Origin: Anaeropeptidivorans aminofermentans
Lineage (GTDB): Bacteria; Bacillota; Clostridia; Lachnospirales; UBA5962
Assembly: GCF_940670685.1 (NCBI RefSeq)
Contig: NZ_OW711693.1
Location: 3,472,001-3,536,000, forward strand
Direction: 5' to 3'
DNA: 64,000 nt
Made by a program: the position numbers and the translations under genes. Positions 35,908 to 46,037 of this stretch are shown here, piece after piece. Every line of letters starts with the position of its first letter. The first letter of the stretch is position 1. The notes below the pieces were generated by a model. It was not told the origin of the DNA, did no database searches, and was given only the letters and a program-made list of their open reading frames with translations.

Positions 35908-36002
35908 ATTATCCTAATCCTCCCAAATAAACTTTAGCGCTCTTTTATCAATGAAATTTGGACTCCTTTGCAATCTAAACCGTCACTTACTAAGTTCACA
36001 GG

Positions 36003-36098
36003 ATATAATATGAATAAAGTCAAGCCTTGCTTGATTTTATTCACGAATACATTTTCTTTCAGAAAATGTATGAGCAAAAACTACGGTTATGATATAAT
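36003..36098 (+). repeat. G-type double-hairpin repeat, copy 1
   Basis: It begins ATATAATATGAATAAAGTCA and ends ACGGTTATGATATA, and holds two hairpins: GAATAAAGTCAAGC/GCTTGATTTTATTC and ACATTTTC/GAAAATGT. A second copy at 49.45 kb has the same plan, with both stems kept although the loops and the second stem differ. Confidence 0.65.
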
Positions 36099-36169
36099 AA
36101 ATTTAAAGTTAAGCAGTACTAAAACCGTATATTCAAAGCTTTTATTGCTTCTTTTTAAAAATTTACTAT
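36092..36169. repeat. Short-form palindromic repeat
   Basis: ATAATAAATTTAAAGTTAAG, ACTAAAACCGTATATTCA joined to AAGCTTTTATTGCTTC, AAAATTTACTAT. Same short plan as 34321-34402. Confidence 0.75.
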
Positions 36170-36415
36170 CTGTTTGAACCGCATCTGCCCTGTTCTATAA
36201 GTTTATGACTTTTCATTATGAATAAAAGCTTACAGCAGGGCAAGAATACGCTTCTGCCCCGCTGCATAGATGTTGATAAAATTTGGATTGCTTTGCAACC
36301 AAGGCCATCACTCATTAAATTCACAGGAGACATTTGAATCATATCTGCCTGTTCTGTAAGTACATGGCTTTTCATCATAATTAAAGCTTCGCTTTCTCTT
36401 CAGATTTATTCTTTC

Positions 36416-37960
36416 CTAATTTGCGTAATTTATAATATGTTCTGTATAATCTGTAACTAAATCTTGACGCATGTAGTTAATCAGGCGATTTATAAAGGCT
36501 GCGCCTTCGGCCTTTGTTATTTTTTCCTCCGGCCTGAAATTACCGTCCTCATCTCCTGAAATGATTCCCAGCCGTTCAGCTGCATATATTTCCTTTTTTG
36601 CCCATGAAGCTATTTTTCTATCATCAGTAAATACTGTTGCAGGCGTTGGGTCAAGGCCCAGATTCTCAAGGCCTAATGCACGAACCAGAATTACAATGGC
36701 CTCCTGTCTTTGGATAGGGGAATCTATGTAGAAATTTCCGCTGTCTCTGCCCATGGCGAGACCGGAATTAAAGGCCGCCATGATATAGGGATATTCTGCT
36801 CTTTCAGGAAGAACATCGGGAAATACGATTTTAACAACATCATTTTTCTTTGACTTTTTCGTCGCTTTCACTTCTTCTATGGGAAGCTTTACAGCCTTTG
36901 CAAGAGCCATTACAAACTGCCCTCTGGTCATAGCCTGTTCCGGCTTAAAATATACGGGGTTTCCTGTAAGCACCTGCATGCTGAAAAGCTTATTAATATC
37001 TGCTTCTGCAAAATGGCCTTTTAAAAATGAAGTGTCCGGCGCTATCAGCTGTTCAAAGCTGTTATAGGAAGGAATATTAATAGAGCCGTTATCCTGCAAA
37101 TCATAAAATTGCACAGGCTTCGCGTATATATTATAGCTTAAGGCGCTTTGGTTTTGTATTACTTCCCTGTAATTGCCTTTAAAGCTTATGGCTGTAGGCT
37201 CATTTTCGGAATATTGGAGAACTTTATTTACGGAAACGCTTGGGCGAAGCTGATACTGCATCTGCCAGTCATTGCCGTAAACCCAGGTATCGATGCGGTG
37301 GGTTTCCGTATTGGACCATGCGCTTTGATATCCGTAAATTGAACCTGTGGACTGAACCGTGGTCCTTTGGGCATCGGCATTATCCTCGCTGTCTGCGGCG
37401 TATACTGCCGTCATGGAAATATTCCCCTTGTAATAGACAACGCCCGGCGTATGGTCTTCAATGATGCTTACGTTAAAATGGGACTGATCCTGCTGAAGAG
37501 AAAGCTCATCATCGGCGGAGGCTATGGTTTCTGTCCAGCTTTTCACCTCATAATCCTTGATTACTTGGCTGCCCTCTCTTCGCCAATTCACAGTAAATAC
37601 AATATTTCTGTTAATTCGGGCGGCATCTTCATCGGTTCTTACGGGAACCACGGTAAAGGTTACCGTATAGGTTCCTGAATTTTCCTCTTGGGTTACGGCG
37701 CCACTTTCCTTTTTCGTAAGCCTTCCTTCAAACTCCTGAGGTCTTCCGCTCAAAAGAATAAGCTCTTTATAAATGAAACTGTCACTGGAAGTTTTTTTGC
37801 TGTTTTTATTTTGAAGCAAAATTTCCGTGGTCTTAGGAAGCTTTCTGCCTTGACTTACCCCGCCGAAAAAACCCATATCTCCAATGTCAGCATAAGCCAT
37901 TGTGGAAAGGAAAAAAGTTAATATGCCGGAAAGAATCATCGTTTTAATTAGTTTTCTCAT
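36416..37960 (-). CDS. SLH-domain surface protein (C-terminal SLH repeats)
   Basis: 514 residues with a signal peptide (MRKLIKTMILSGILTFFLST, cleavage after AYA). The central part is beta-rich. The C-terminal 190 residues hold three SLH repeats: MTRGQFVMALAKAVKLP, FPDVLPERAEYPYIMAAFNS with GNFYIDSPIQRQEAIVIL, and FTDDRKIASWAKKEIYAAE with GNFRPEEKITKAEGAAFINR. SLH triplets bind pyruvylated wall polysaccharide, so the protein is non-covalently wall-anchored. It follows another SLH gene by 13 bp and the two are surely co-transcribed. No enzyme domain is recognised in the centre. Confidence 0.88.
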   Translation of the reverse strand: MRKLIKTMILSGILTFFLSTMAYADIGDMGFFGGVSQGRKLPKTTEILLQNKNSKKTSSDSFIYKELILLSGRPQEFEGRLTKKESGAVTQEENSGTYTVTFTVVPVRTDEDAARINRNIVFTVNWRREGSQVIKDYEVKSWTETIASADDELSLQQDQSHFNVSIIEDHTPGVVYYKGNISMTAVYAADSEDNADAQRTTVQSTGSIYGYQSAWSNTETHRIDTWVYGNDWQMQYQLRPSVSVNKVLQYSENEPTAISFKGNYREVIQNQSALSYNIYAKPVQFYDLQDNGSINIPSYNSFEQLIAPDTSFLKGHFAEADINKLFSMQVLTGNPVYFKPEQAMTRGQFVMALAKAVKLPIEEVKATKKSKKNDVVKIVFPDVLPERAEYPYIMAAFNSGLAMGRDSGNFYIDSPIQRQEAIVILVRALGLENLGLDPTPATVFTDDRKIASWAKKEIYAAERLGIISGDEDGNFRPEEKITKAEGAAFINRLINYMRQDLVTDYTEHIINYAN

Positions 37961-37973
37961 GTTTTCCTCCCCT

Positions 37974-40922
37974 TTAATTTTCTACAAGTACGATATAGCC
38001 GTTGATATTGCTTTCAGGAATCACCTTCGCAGGAAGCTCGTCTGTCATGACCTTAAGCAAATCGCCTTTTTCAAGGCTGGACACGCTTATAAGGCTGTTA
38101 TTTTTTCCGATAATGGCATTATTTCCATTGATGCTTATTTCAAGGATACTGTTTACATTGCTTACGGTGTTCCATTTGCCTGTAGCCCTGTCGTAGTATT
38201 TTGCGTCTTTAATCGATACGGTATCGCCTGAAATATTATAAATAGTACCTGTTACCATTTCTCTTGCATAAGGGGCCTCGATGATTCTAAGCGCCTTGCT
38301 TCCGTCGTATACTACGTTAAAGGCCTTGTCCTTTACGCTTTCAGAAGTATAATCTATAAAGTTATCGGAGGATACAATGCCGTCGGAATTAAAGAAAATA
38401 GTATTATAATCTATGGTGAATTCCCTCTGAACAGGCGTATATACCCAGCTGTTTCCTGAAAGGACGCTCATGGACTGGGCTTTAAAGCTCTTGCCCTCAT
38501 CAACGCTTAATACCCTTGCCCTTGCAATCATAATGCCTGAGGTATCCGGCGCATCTGTAATATCCACTACCGCCGCCGTAAGACCGCCGTTTAGAGAAGC
38601 CTTTACATAGTCGGAAGCTAAAATGCCGTTTCCGTCTACAAGCCTTCCGTGTCTTCTTACGATGGTACCTGAATCTGTTGCAATATTGCTCTTTGATATG
38701 GTGGTAAAGCTTCCGTTTCCGTCGGAAGCAAGAACCGTTTCAGGGTCAAGAAGCTCATCTCTTCCGTTTCTGAATGTAATTTTTTTAACTCTTTCACCGG
38801 AAGCGCTGTTTTCAAGAGCGATATAAACCTCTCCATCGGAGCGCTTTAAATATCTTTGAGCATAATCAAGGGATATGCGTTCCCCTTGATAATAATATTC
38901 GATGTCCTTATTGTTTATGGAAAACTGCTGTAGGGTCTGATAATTGCCCCAGCCTGTTTTCGTCAAAGTCTGAGCGTTTTGAACAATGAGCTTATTCTGA
39001 ACAGGCTCTATGCCTGCAAGCTGACCTTTTATAATATTTGAAATAAAATGCTCGTCGCCTTCTATATTGATTTCCTTTACGGATTCCATGATATAGCCCG
39101 GCTCTATAATAGCCTGATTTACAAGGAACTTGACCCAGTCCCCTATTTTTATATTGCCCATGTCCACAGGCTTTCCTTCTTTTGAGGCAAATACCCCCGT
39201 CGCCACGTCATACCATCCGGTCTGCTTGTTTTCATATTCTATAAGGAAGCGGGAAATTCCCTCACCGTAGGTTATTTCCTTTATTTTTCCGTATTTAGCG
39301 ATATAGCTTACGGAAGCGCTGATGTTTGAAATCAAATCCTTATCGTCTTTATCAAAACGCATAAACACGATGTCTCCGGCTTCTATGGCGGCAATATCCG
39401 TATCTCTCGGGTCATATTCAAAGCTTGGGAAAACCTCGTCAAGATAGCCGATTTCATCGTCCATATCGTAATACTGCTGTTTTTCGACTTTTATGCTGTC
39501 GGCATAGTAATTTTTGGTTACGATACTTCCGTTGTTATCCATAAAGGTTAAATAACCGAATTCTGCATTGTTTTCAATGACAATACCTCTCATTTCCTCT
39601 ACAAGCACAGGTTCCCCTAAGAAATTTACGGATTCAATGACGTCATTTCTAAGGTTCAGCCTGATATTGCTTCCGATGGGAAGGCTTTTTACAGTGTTTT
39701 TAGCCTGATCTATGATAATATAGTTTTCTTCTTTATCATAAACCCCGTCCATCATTTTATATACAAAGGTTTTCTTCTTATTGTCCTGAATGGTGATGGT
39801 TCCGTTATTGGTATCGGCGGAATAAAGCTTTCCTTCTACGGACCTGTAGGCTGCGGGGCCTTCTGAAAGAACTTGTACATATAAAGCTTCCATTGCCTGT
39901 GTATTTACGAGATATTCTATGGTATCTCCTTCTGAAAGGGTGGAAAGGCCGCCTACAGTTCCGTTTTTATAAACAACGGTATCTAAAATCCCTGTTTCTC
40001 CTGCGGAATCTCTTTTCAGCTGATACTGAATAACATCTACGCCGCCGTCAGCGGTTCTGATATAATAATTTCTCCATATGGCGCCGGCCGCCGTATAGGT
40101 CTCCTGATTGTCTCTATATCCTGCAACGGTTCCCGTTTTCTTTTCTATACCGTATAAATTATTATAAATACTATCCATATTTCTTAAAACCTGGGCCATT
40201 TCTGCTCTTGTCAGGCCGGATTTCGGATTAAAGCGGCCTCTGTCGTCGCCTTTCATGATGCCGGCGGAGGCAACAGCATCTACGGAGGCGGCATATTCCG
40301 AGCCGATGGACTGCCAGTCGGAAAAATTATATATTTTCTGCTTTTCCCCGTTCAGCTCTACAGCGCCTTCGGCAATGCTGTTAAGGCCAAGGGCAAGCCA
40401 ATGGGCAACCCTTTCTCTTGTGGCCGGGTCTTTTCTATCTTCTGTTTCAATATTTTCTCCCTCTGTGGGCTCAGATATAAAGGAAGTATATTCCTGATTT
40501 GTGATAATGCCCTTTTTTCTTGCAACGCTTAAATATCCTATAGACCATATATCTTTTAAATTTTCCGTCGTATTGATGCTGTTTTTAAGGTCATTGGCAT
40601 CAATAAGGGCGTCATTTTCAAGACCTGCCATTCTGATGATAAACGCAAGGGCCTCTTCGTTTGTTACGGTTTGCGCCGGCATATACCGGTCATTGTAGCC
40701 CTTTACCATATTCAGGCTTCCGCTTCTTATTACTGCCTCTTTCGCCCAATGGGAAGAAGGCAAATCGGTGAAACTTAAATTAGCAATCAGCTGGTCGTTA
40801 TTCTTTCTTGCAGAATATGTATGTTTAACAGGATCTGTAAAAATCCTTTCATCGGTTAAACCATAAGCGCTTTGAGGAAAGCTTATGATGAGGCATAAAG
40901 CCAAAGCTGCTAATTTTTTCAT
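37974..40922 (-). CDS. SLH-domain surface protein (N-terminal SLH repeats)
   Basis: 982 residues with a signal peptide (MKKLAALALCLIISFPQSAY). Three SLH repeats occupy residues 48-260: FTDLPSSHWAKEAVIRSGSL, IWSIGYLSVARKKGIITNQE, and ASVDAVASAGIMKGDDRGRF followed by GLTRAEMAQVLR. The remaining 700 residues are a long series of small beta-rich units (for example KLYSADTNNGTITIQDNKKK and RGIVIENNAEFGYLTF), with no catalytic motif. It is the first gene of the SLH pair. A standard palindromic repeat lies only 42 bp upstream of its start, between the ribosome-binding site (CAGGAGG) and any upstream promoter. Confidence 0.88.
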   Translation of the reverse strand: MKKLAALALCLIISFPQSAYGLTDERIFTDPVKHTYSARKNNDQLIANLSFTDLPSSHWAKEAVIRSGSLNMVKGYNDRYMPAQTVTNEEALAFIIRMAGLENDALIDANDLKNSINTTENLKDIWSIGYLSVARKKGIITNQEYTSFISEPTEGENIETEDRKDPATRERVAHWLALGLNSIAEGAVELNGEKQKIYNFSDWQSIGSEYAASVDAVASAGIMKGDDRGRFNPKSGLTRAEMAQVLRNMDSIYNNLYGIEKKTGTVAGYRDNQETYTAAGAIWRNYYIRTADGGVDVIQYQLKRDSAGETGILDTVVYKNGTVGGLSTLSEGDTIEYLVNTQAMEALYVQVLSEGPAAYRSVEGKLYSADTNNGTITIQDNKKKTFVYKMMDGVYDKEENYIIIDQAKNTVKSLPIGSNIRLNLRNDVIESVNFLGEPVLVEEMRGIVIENNAEFGYLTFMDNNGSIVTKNYYADSIKVEKQQYYDMDDEIGYLDEVFPSFEYDPRDTDIAAIEAGDIVFMRFDKDDKDLISNISASVSYIAKYGKIKEITYGEGISRFLIEYENKQTGWYDVATGVFASKEGKPVDMGNIKIGDWVKFLVNQAIIEPGYIMESVKEINIEGDEHFISNIIKGQLAGIEPVQNKLIVQNAQTLTKTGWGNYQTLQQFSINNKDIEYYYQGERISLDYAQRYLKRSDGEVYIALENSASGERVKKITFRNGRDELLDPETVLASDGNGSFTTISKSNIATDSGTIVRRHGRLVDGNGILASDYVKASLNGGLTAAVVDITDAPDTSGIMIARARVLSVDEGKSFKAQSMSVLSGNSWVYTPVQREFTIDYNTIFFNSDGIVSSDNFIDYTSESVKDKAFNVVYDGSKALRIIEAPYAREMVTGTIYNISGDTVSIKDAKYYDRATGKWNTVSNVNSILEISINGNNAIIGKNNSLISVSSLEKGDLLKVMTDELPAKVIPESNINGYIVLVEN

Positions 40923-40963
40923 AATACCTCCTGAAAATATAATAACAATATGGATAATCTAAT

Positions 40964-41100
40964 TCAGTAAATTTCTTATAAAGAAGTAACAAAATCCGAT
41001 TCATTAAAGACTTAAAAACTGGATTTTCTCAGGAAACAGTGCATTTTAAGGTCTACATAAATATACGGTTTTGTTACTGTTTAATTTTAAATTTACTATA
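40964..41100. repeat. A-type palindromic repeat in the 5' region of the SLH operon
   Basis: Ends TCAGTAAATTTCTTATAAAG and TTAATTTTAAATTTACTATA; cores AGTAACAAAATCCGATTCA and ATATACGGTTTTGTTACTG; inner stem CTGGATTTTC/GGAAACAGTGCAT. The gap 40923-41387 holds no gene. Beyond the repeat are several TGTAAT/GTAATG motifs (41252-41276) near the plus-strand gene. Confidence 0.85.
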
Positions 41101-41387
41101 AATAAATATAAGATTCCAGTATCCCAATTTTAACATAAATACTGTCTTTATAATATATACTTAGACAAATATATCATAAAAACCTGATTTATGTGGCATA
41201 CTTTCTTCTTATATTATGTCGAAGATTAAGGGTTTTTACTTGAGTTTTTTTTGTAATGCTAATGTAATTGTAATATAACTACAGTCCATGTAAAATATTA
41301 ATATAGGAAAATACCTCTGACGGCCTAATCTTAAAGCATACTTATTGCCTTAACAGGCCCCTATACAGACGGAAAAGGAGGGACAAA

Positions 41388-42386
41388 ATGAAAAAAACAA
41401 GCTTTATTATTACCTTAATTTTTCTGTTGATATTGAATTCCATCACCATCTGGGGAAGCCCTGCCTCAAACAGCGGCGTAGCCCCTTTATCAAGAAGCGC
41501 TTCTGCTCTTACAAAAACCGCCGTGAAGGTAAGCGGAACTTACCCTTATTTTGAAGGCAATTCTTTTAATGTCAATCAGAAGATACAGGCCATAATAACG
41601 GCAAATATAAAAGAAGAAGGAAAAAGCAGCACCCTTAATCCAAATTTAAGCGTAAGCTACCGTATAGAAGAAAGCGGAAATATTGTATCCGTTATTCTCA
41701 CAAGCACTTCATCCTCCGGTTCATCAATGGAAAAAATCGACACCGTGGTTTTCGATAATTCCAAAGGCTCTAAGGAAATTATACGCATCACAGACGATGC
41801 TGCCTTAGGAAAAAACGGAATAAAAATAGCAAATAAAAAAATAAGCACAACCATCTCCAAAAACCCGGGCAAATACAATGTGGATTTTTCAGGCATCGGT
41901 GTAAACGCGGACTTTTATATAAAAGATAATTCCGTATATCTGGTATTTGACAAATATGAAATTTCCCCGGGGGTTTACGGCACTCAGGAAATAGCCGTAG
42001 ACAAAAGCAAAATAAAGAATTTTAAAATTTTATCCTCAGAATACGTTTACGGCTCAAGCTATAATATACGAATGATACCCCTGCGTAAAATCTGCAAAGA
42101 AGGCTTTGATTACGACGTAAGATGGCATAACGCTACCCCTACCATGAAAAACCCAAAAATTCTTATTTTAAAGGATAATTTCATAGCTTCCTTAAGTATC
42201 GGTATCAATGAATACAGCAAAAACAACTTTACCCCTCAAATTCTTGAGGCCCCGCCGGAAATAAGAGCAGATGCCAATAATAACGGCATCACTTATGTGC
42301 CTATTTCCTTTGCAGAAACCATATTAGACCTTTTCTATTATGTAGACAGCGCAGGAAATCTTGTTTTTTCATCTTATGAAGAGTAG
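41388..42386 (+). CDS. Secreted protein with copper-amine-oxidase-N-like C-terminus
   Basis: 332 residues. The signal peptide is MKKTSFIITLIFLLILNSIT. The middle (about 45-215) is a beta-rich domain resembling DUF3298/RsiV-like modules (TYPYFEGNSFNVNQKIQAII ... PGKYNVDFSGIGVNADFYI). The C-terminal part (about 220-330) looks like a stalk-type domain with NIRMIPLRKICKEGFDYDV and ITYVPISFAETILDLF. It is divergent from the SLH operon. AAAAGGAGG precedes the start. A role in the cell surface or in sensing wall stress is inference from domain type. Confidence 0.68.
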   Translation: MKKTSFIITLIFLLILNSITIWGSPASNSGVAPLSRSASALTKTAVKVSGTYPYFEGNSFNVNQKIQAIITANIKEEGKSSTLNPNLSVSYRIEESGNIVSVILTSTSSSGSSMEKIDTVVFDNSKGSKEIIRITDDAALGKNGIKIANKKISTTISKNPGKYNVDFSGIGVNADFYIKDNSVYLVFDKYEISPGVYGTQEIAVDKSKIKNFKILSSEYVYGSSYNIRMIPLRKICKEGFDYDVRWHNATPTMKNPKILILKDNFIASLSIGINEYSKNNFTPQILEAPPEIRADANNNGITYVPISFAETILDLFYYVDSAGNLVFSSYEE

Positions 42387-42506
42387 AAAAAAGTATTAGG
42401 GGAATTTAGAAAATCATATATAAGTGTTTTTAAATAAGCATTTCTATAGTTAAAAAACAAATATCATGGGTATCTTTTATTATAATCGAATTTCTAAGAT
42501 TATAAA

Positions 42507-42841
42507 TATAGTAAACTTAAAGTGAAACAGTAATAACACCGTATATTCGGGAGGATTCAAAAATACGTTTTAGAAGAAATAGAATAAATGACCTTTTGTG
42601 AAACTGCCTTTGTTCGATTTTATATATAAAATCCCTGTGTGCAGTATAAAGGCAATTTCGCCATGTTTCCGAAGAAAATCTGTGTTTTTATACGAAGCAC
42701 TTAAAAAGGGATACAGGCATAAGCCTGTATCCCTTTTTAAGTGAGTGTTTTCTTATGGTTATCAAATTTATTTTTTATTTGGTAAAGATAAATCTCTAGT
42801 GAATCGGCTTTTGTTACTATCTTTACAAGATATTTACTATA
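42507..42841. repeat. Long-form palindromic repeat with perfect 46-bp hairpin
   Basis: The ends are TATAGTAAACTTAAAGTG and CTTTACAAGATATTTACTATA. The hairpin at 42698-42743 has exact 21-bp arms (CACTTAAAAAGGGATACAGG plus C and its complement) and an ATAA loop. Relative to the 17.8 kb copy the stem differs by paired changes (ACAGGC/GCCTGT versus ACTGGC/GCCAGT). The gap 42387-42879 holds no gene. Confidence 0.9.
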
Positions 42842-42879
42842 AATTCAAATGAAGCCCATTGAGGAGGCAGGAAAACACC

Positions 42880-43317
42880 TTATTCAATGGCCAAAAGCCT
42901 TACATCTCCTACGCCTTTCATGGACCTGAGTTTTTCCAGAATATCATCAATAGGATTTTTTATATCGGAAATATCAAGGGATAAATTTACATGGGCATTG
43001 CCGTTAATGGGAATACTTTGATTAATGGTAAGAATATTCACATGCTCCGACGCCATATAATTAAGCATATTGGATAAGACTCCCTTTTCATGGTTCAGCA
43101 TCATGGAAACCACGGCTTTTCTCCCCATAGAATTTTCCGACGGGGAAAAAACATAGTCCTTATACTTATAATAAGTGCTTCTGCTGATACCCACCTTTTT
43201 TACAGCCTCACTTACTCCCTTTACGCTGCCGTTATTGATTAATGTTCTTGCTTCTATCACTTGATCATAGGCCTCAGGAAGTATTTTTTTACTGACAATC
43301 AAATATTTTCTCTGCAC
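42880..43317 (-). CDS. ACT-domain protein, UPF0735/PheB type
   Basis: 145 residues with a GTG start after GGGGTGAG. The N-terminal half has a helix-turn-helix-like segment (GVSEAVKKVGISRSTYYKYK). The C-terminal half is an ACT domain (LNHEKGVLSNMLNYMASEHV) of the kind that binds amino acids. The length and layout match the COG4492/PheB family. A regulatory role in amino-acid metabolism is likely, but the usual neighbour (homoserine dehydrogenase) is absent here. Confidence 0.82.
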   Translation of the reverse strand: MQRKYLIVSKKILPEAYDQVIEARTLINNGSVKGVSEAVKKVGISRSTYYKYKDYVFSPSENSMGRKAVVSMMLNHEKGVLSNMLNYMASEHVNILTINQSIPINGNAHVNLSLDISDIKNPIDDILEKLRSMKGVGDVRLLAIE

Positions 43318-43385
43318 AATCTCACCCCTTGAAATTTATTTTTATAAAACCTTAAGATTTTCAATATAATAAATTTATTAAAGAT

Positions 43386-43470
43386 TCAAGTAAATTTGCT
43401 ATAAGTATTTTAAAAATTATGGAACTTTGAAATAAAAGCAAATTTTACAGCAGCTTCATTAAATAGTCAA
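43386..43470. repeat. Degraded C/D-type repeat
   Basis: AAGTAAATTTGCTATAAG and AATAAAAGCAAATTTTAC are complementary ends with a short decayed middle. The rest of 43470-43910 is AT-rich without a supported gene. Confidence 0.5.
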
Positions 43471-43913
43471 AAATCTAATATTTAATTATTTAGACAAATT
43501 GCTGTAAGATTGAATCAGTATGGCTGCACCTTCTAAAAATTCAAAGACCTTATCCCGTAACGGTGTTTTTCCCATACATACTTACCCTATAAGCCTTATG
43601 ATTCCCTATACAGTGTCAAAAGTATCTTACAGTTGATTTATGATATAAATATTATCTTTTGGGTCTATTATGTCTAAGCTTTATTATACTATTTTTTATT
43701 TTGTTTGTAAAATAAGGATTTTCACAATATTTACAGAAAACGGCTTCTTTCACCTTATGAAACGCCCGGCAGAACTTCTTATATATAAAGCAAAGGCCGA
43801 GTATTTTAAAAAGTTTTATTTTAAATAAAACTCCTCAAACCCTTAAAAATTAATCTGCACTTTACCCTATCTTCATTGGCTTATTGCCACATATAATAAT
43901 TACGTATGAAATA

Positions 43914-44125
43914 TAGTCAATTTGCTTTTATACCGAAATGAATATTGGGATTAAGAGGAATATACTTATTAAAAGTTAAAATTGCTTTTTAATTTTTATT
44001 TTAATAAGCTTTTCTTAAATCTATAGTAAATAAATAAGAGAAAAGCAAATTGACAATGCCGCTATTTTATATGCATTTAAGCGATATACAGCTTTGCTAT
44101 CGGTTATCTTTAAATTTACGATATT
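43914..44125. repeat. C-type repeat followed by half an A-type arm
   Basis: TAGTCAATTTGCTTTTATAC, ATGAATATTGGGATTAAGAG and AAGAGAAAAGCAAATTGACA are the C-type blocks. They are followed by GATATACAGCTTTGCTATCG and CTTTAAATTTACGATAT, a single A-type right arm. Confidence 0.7.
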
Positions 44126-44222
44126 AAGCCCTTGATGAAAAATAGATTTTTCTTACTTCTTTAAGGTCACTATATCAACGAAAGCTTGGAGCTTGCAAAC
44201 CTCCGGCCTGTGTTTAAAAAAT

Positions 44223-44273
44223 AAAAAGCCGCAGAATTGGCGTGAACCTGCCTTAATTCCTCGGCTTTTTGTT
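44223..44273 (-). terminator. Terminator of the ABC pair
   Basis: AAAAAGCCG and CGGCTTTTT close a longer, partly paired hairpin downstream of the second ABC gene. Confidence 0.75.
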
Positions 44274-44291
44274 TTCTTTTGTACTTCTATC

Positions 44292-46037
44292 TTAAACCTT
44301 TCGGCTCCAGCCTTTACTATTTTCTCTTGTGGTCACAAAATGCTTGTAGATACCGTTTTTCTCCATTAAATCTTCATGGCTTCCCTGTTCCGCAACGCTT
44401 CCGTCGGCAATAACCAAAATATTATCAGCATGACGAATGGTATTCAGGCGGTGGGCAATGACAAGCAGTGTTTTTCCCTTGCAAAGCTCACTAATGGCCT
44501 GCTGGATATAGCTTTCATTGTCCGCGTCTACGCTGGCGGTGGCTTCGTCCAAAATAACAATGGGCGCGTCTTTTAAAATACAGCGGGCAATGGAGATTCG
44601 CTGCTGCTCCCCGCCGGAAAGGCTGGCGCCGCCCTCACCTACTACAGTACCAAAGCCGTCGGGCAGCGCCATTATAAAATCATAGCACCTGGCCTTTTTT
44701 GCCGCTGCTACCACTTCCTCTTTGCTTGCTTCAGGTCTTCCCATGCTGATGTTATTGTAAATGGTATCCTGGAACAGATATACCCGCTGAAATACCATGC
44801 TGATGTGATTCATAAGCTCACTAAGAGGAATGTTTCGTATATCCTTGCCCCGCACAAGAATCCGGCCGGATTTTACGTCCCAAAATCTGGCCAAAAGACT
44901 TGCAATGGTTGATTTTCCTCCGCCGGAGGGGCCGACCAAAGCAAGCATGTTATTCTTTTTTAAATCAAAGGAAATCCCTTGAAGCACATCTTTTTCACCA
45001 TAGGCAAAGCCTACATTTTCAAACTGCACCTCAAAGCCACCGCTCTGTTCAGGAATGGTGTCCGTTCCTTTATCGGGAAGCTCTTTCTCTGCAAACACTT
45101 CTTCAATGCGGTCCATACAGCTATTCATTACCGTAAGCCGTGCGCTTTGGCCGTATAAGGCTTTAAGAGGCCCGAACAAATCGAATACAAAGAGCATTAC
45201 GCCCACTAAGTAAGTAACGTCCAGCATTTTCTCAAAATACAGGAATAGGGAAAGCCCAATTACAGCGACAACGCCAAAACCATAAACCAAGTTCAATCCC
45301 CGCTGCCATGGGGTATGGTTTTCCTCAAACTCCAGGCTGGTGCGGCAGGTCTCTTGGAAGCTGTCGGTAAGTATCTTTGACCTATCTCCCAGCAGATTAT
45401 AGGTCTTAATGATACCGATGCCTTCGGTAAAGTCCAGGACAGATTCCGTCAGATTCTCTAGCTGCTCCTGCCTTACGGCGGAATCTTCAAGGGCCTCCTT
45501 TTTTAATCCTCTTGCTACCAGTAAAATCAGAAAAAGCACAATAAGGCCTAAAAAACCAATCCATGGGCTTATAAAAAAAAGAAACACCAGCATAATCCCT
45601 TGAGAGAAGATATAGCTCATCATATCTGCAAGCACATTCATGCAGTTTTCCTCAATAAATACCATATCGGTGGAAAGGACGGAGCTGATTTTTCCAATAT
45701 TCCCTTCTGTAAAATAGCCCATAGGCATTTTACGAAGATGTGCCCCCAGCTCCATACGCTTATCGGCAAAAAGCAAAAAGCCTGCCGCCGACTGCAGCCG
45801 GTCTGAAATATTATGGAAAAGCATTTGCAGCAGTAAGCTGATAACTAATGCGATTCCTATATTAAGACAAAGCTCTGGTGTCGCTGTCCCTTGATAAAAG
45901 GCAGCAAGAACAAAAAAGCCAAAGCCGATAGGGGCATTTTTCAAAACTCCTTTTAAAAAAGAGAACACGAAAGCCAGAGCAATCCTGCCTTTGTATTTTC
46001 CCGAGGCATCAAAAATTCGTCTCATTAATGCTGTCAT
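44292..46037 (-). CDS. ABC transporter half (permease-ATPase fusion), second subunit
   Basis: 581 residues: six membrane helices followed by an ATPase with GPSGGGKSTIASLLARF, ASLSGGEQQRISIARCI, IVILDEATASVDADN and VIAHRLNTI. I start at the ATG at 46037, because GAAAGGAG lies ten bases upstream and the ATG overlaps the stop of the preceding gene in ATGA; the longer frame begins inside that gene without a ribosome-binding site. With its partner it forms a heterodimer of the type IV exporter fold. The pair resembles IrtAB/YbtPQ-like siderophore importers and multidrug exporters alike. An iron-box-like palindrome upstream and a TetR gene beyond it leave both options open. Confidence 0.85.
   Translation of the reverse strand: MTALMRRIFDASGKYKGRIALAFVFSFLKGVLKNAPIGFGFFVLAAFYQGTATPELCLNIGIALVISLLLQMLFHNISDRLQSAAGFLLFADKRMELGAHLRKMPMGYFTEGNIGKISSVLSTDMVFIEENCMNVLADMMSYIFSQGIMLVFLFFISPWIGFLGLIVLFLILLVARGLKKEALEDSAVRQEQLENLTESVLDFTEGIGIIKTYNLLGDRSKILTDSFQETCRTSLEFEENHTPWQRGLNLVYGFGVVAVIGLSLFLYFEKMLDVTYLVGVMLFVFDLFGPLKALYGQSARLTVMNSCMDRIEEVFAEKELPDKGTDTIPEQSGGFEVQFENVGFAYGEKDVLQGISFDLKKNNMLALVGPSGGGKSTIASLLARFWDVKSGRILVRGKDIRNIPLSELMNHISMVFQRVYLFQDTIYNNISMGRPEASKEEVVAAAKKARCYDFIMALPDGFGTVVGEGGASLSGGEQQRISIARCILKDAPIVILDEATASVDADNESYIQQAISELCKGKTLLVIAHRLNTIRHADNILVIADGSVAEQGSHEDLMEKNGIYKHFVTTRENSKGWSRKV

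Larger units (their letters stand above)
35944..36415. repeat. Gap with two interleaved direct-repeat pairs
   Basis: AATTTGGACTCCTTTGCAAT...TTCACAGGA (about 35947-36010) recurs as AATTTGGATTGCTTTGCAAC...TTCACAGGA (about 36278-36342). A second pair is CATCTGCCCTGTTCTATAAG...CTTTTCATTATG (about 36176-36231) and CATATCTGCCTGTTCTGTAA...CTTTTCATCATAA (about 36341-36391). This suggests an old segmental duplication. No gene is visible. Confidence 0.6.

Noticed and set aside
43480-43580. Small minus-strand frame beginning MGKTPLRDKVFEFLEGAA
   Set aside because: 29 codons with only a weak upstream purine stretch and no other support.
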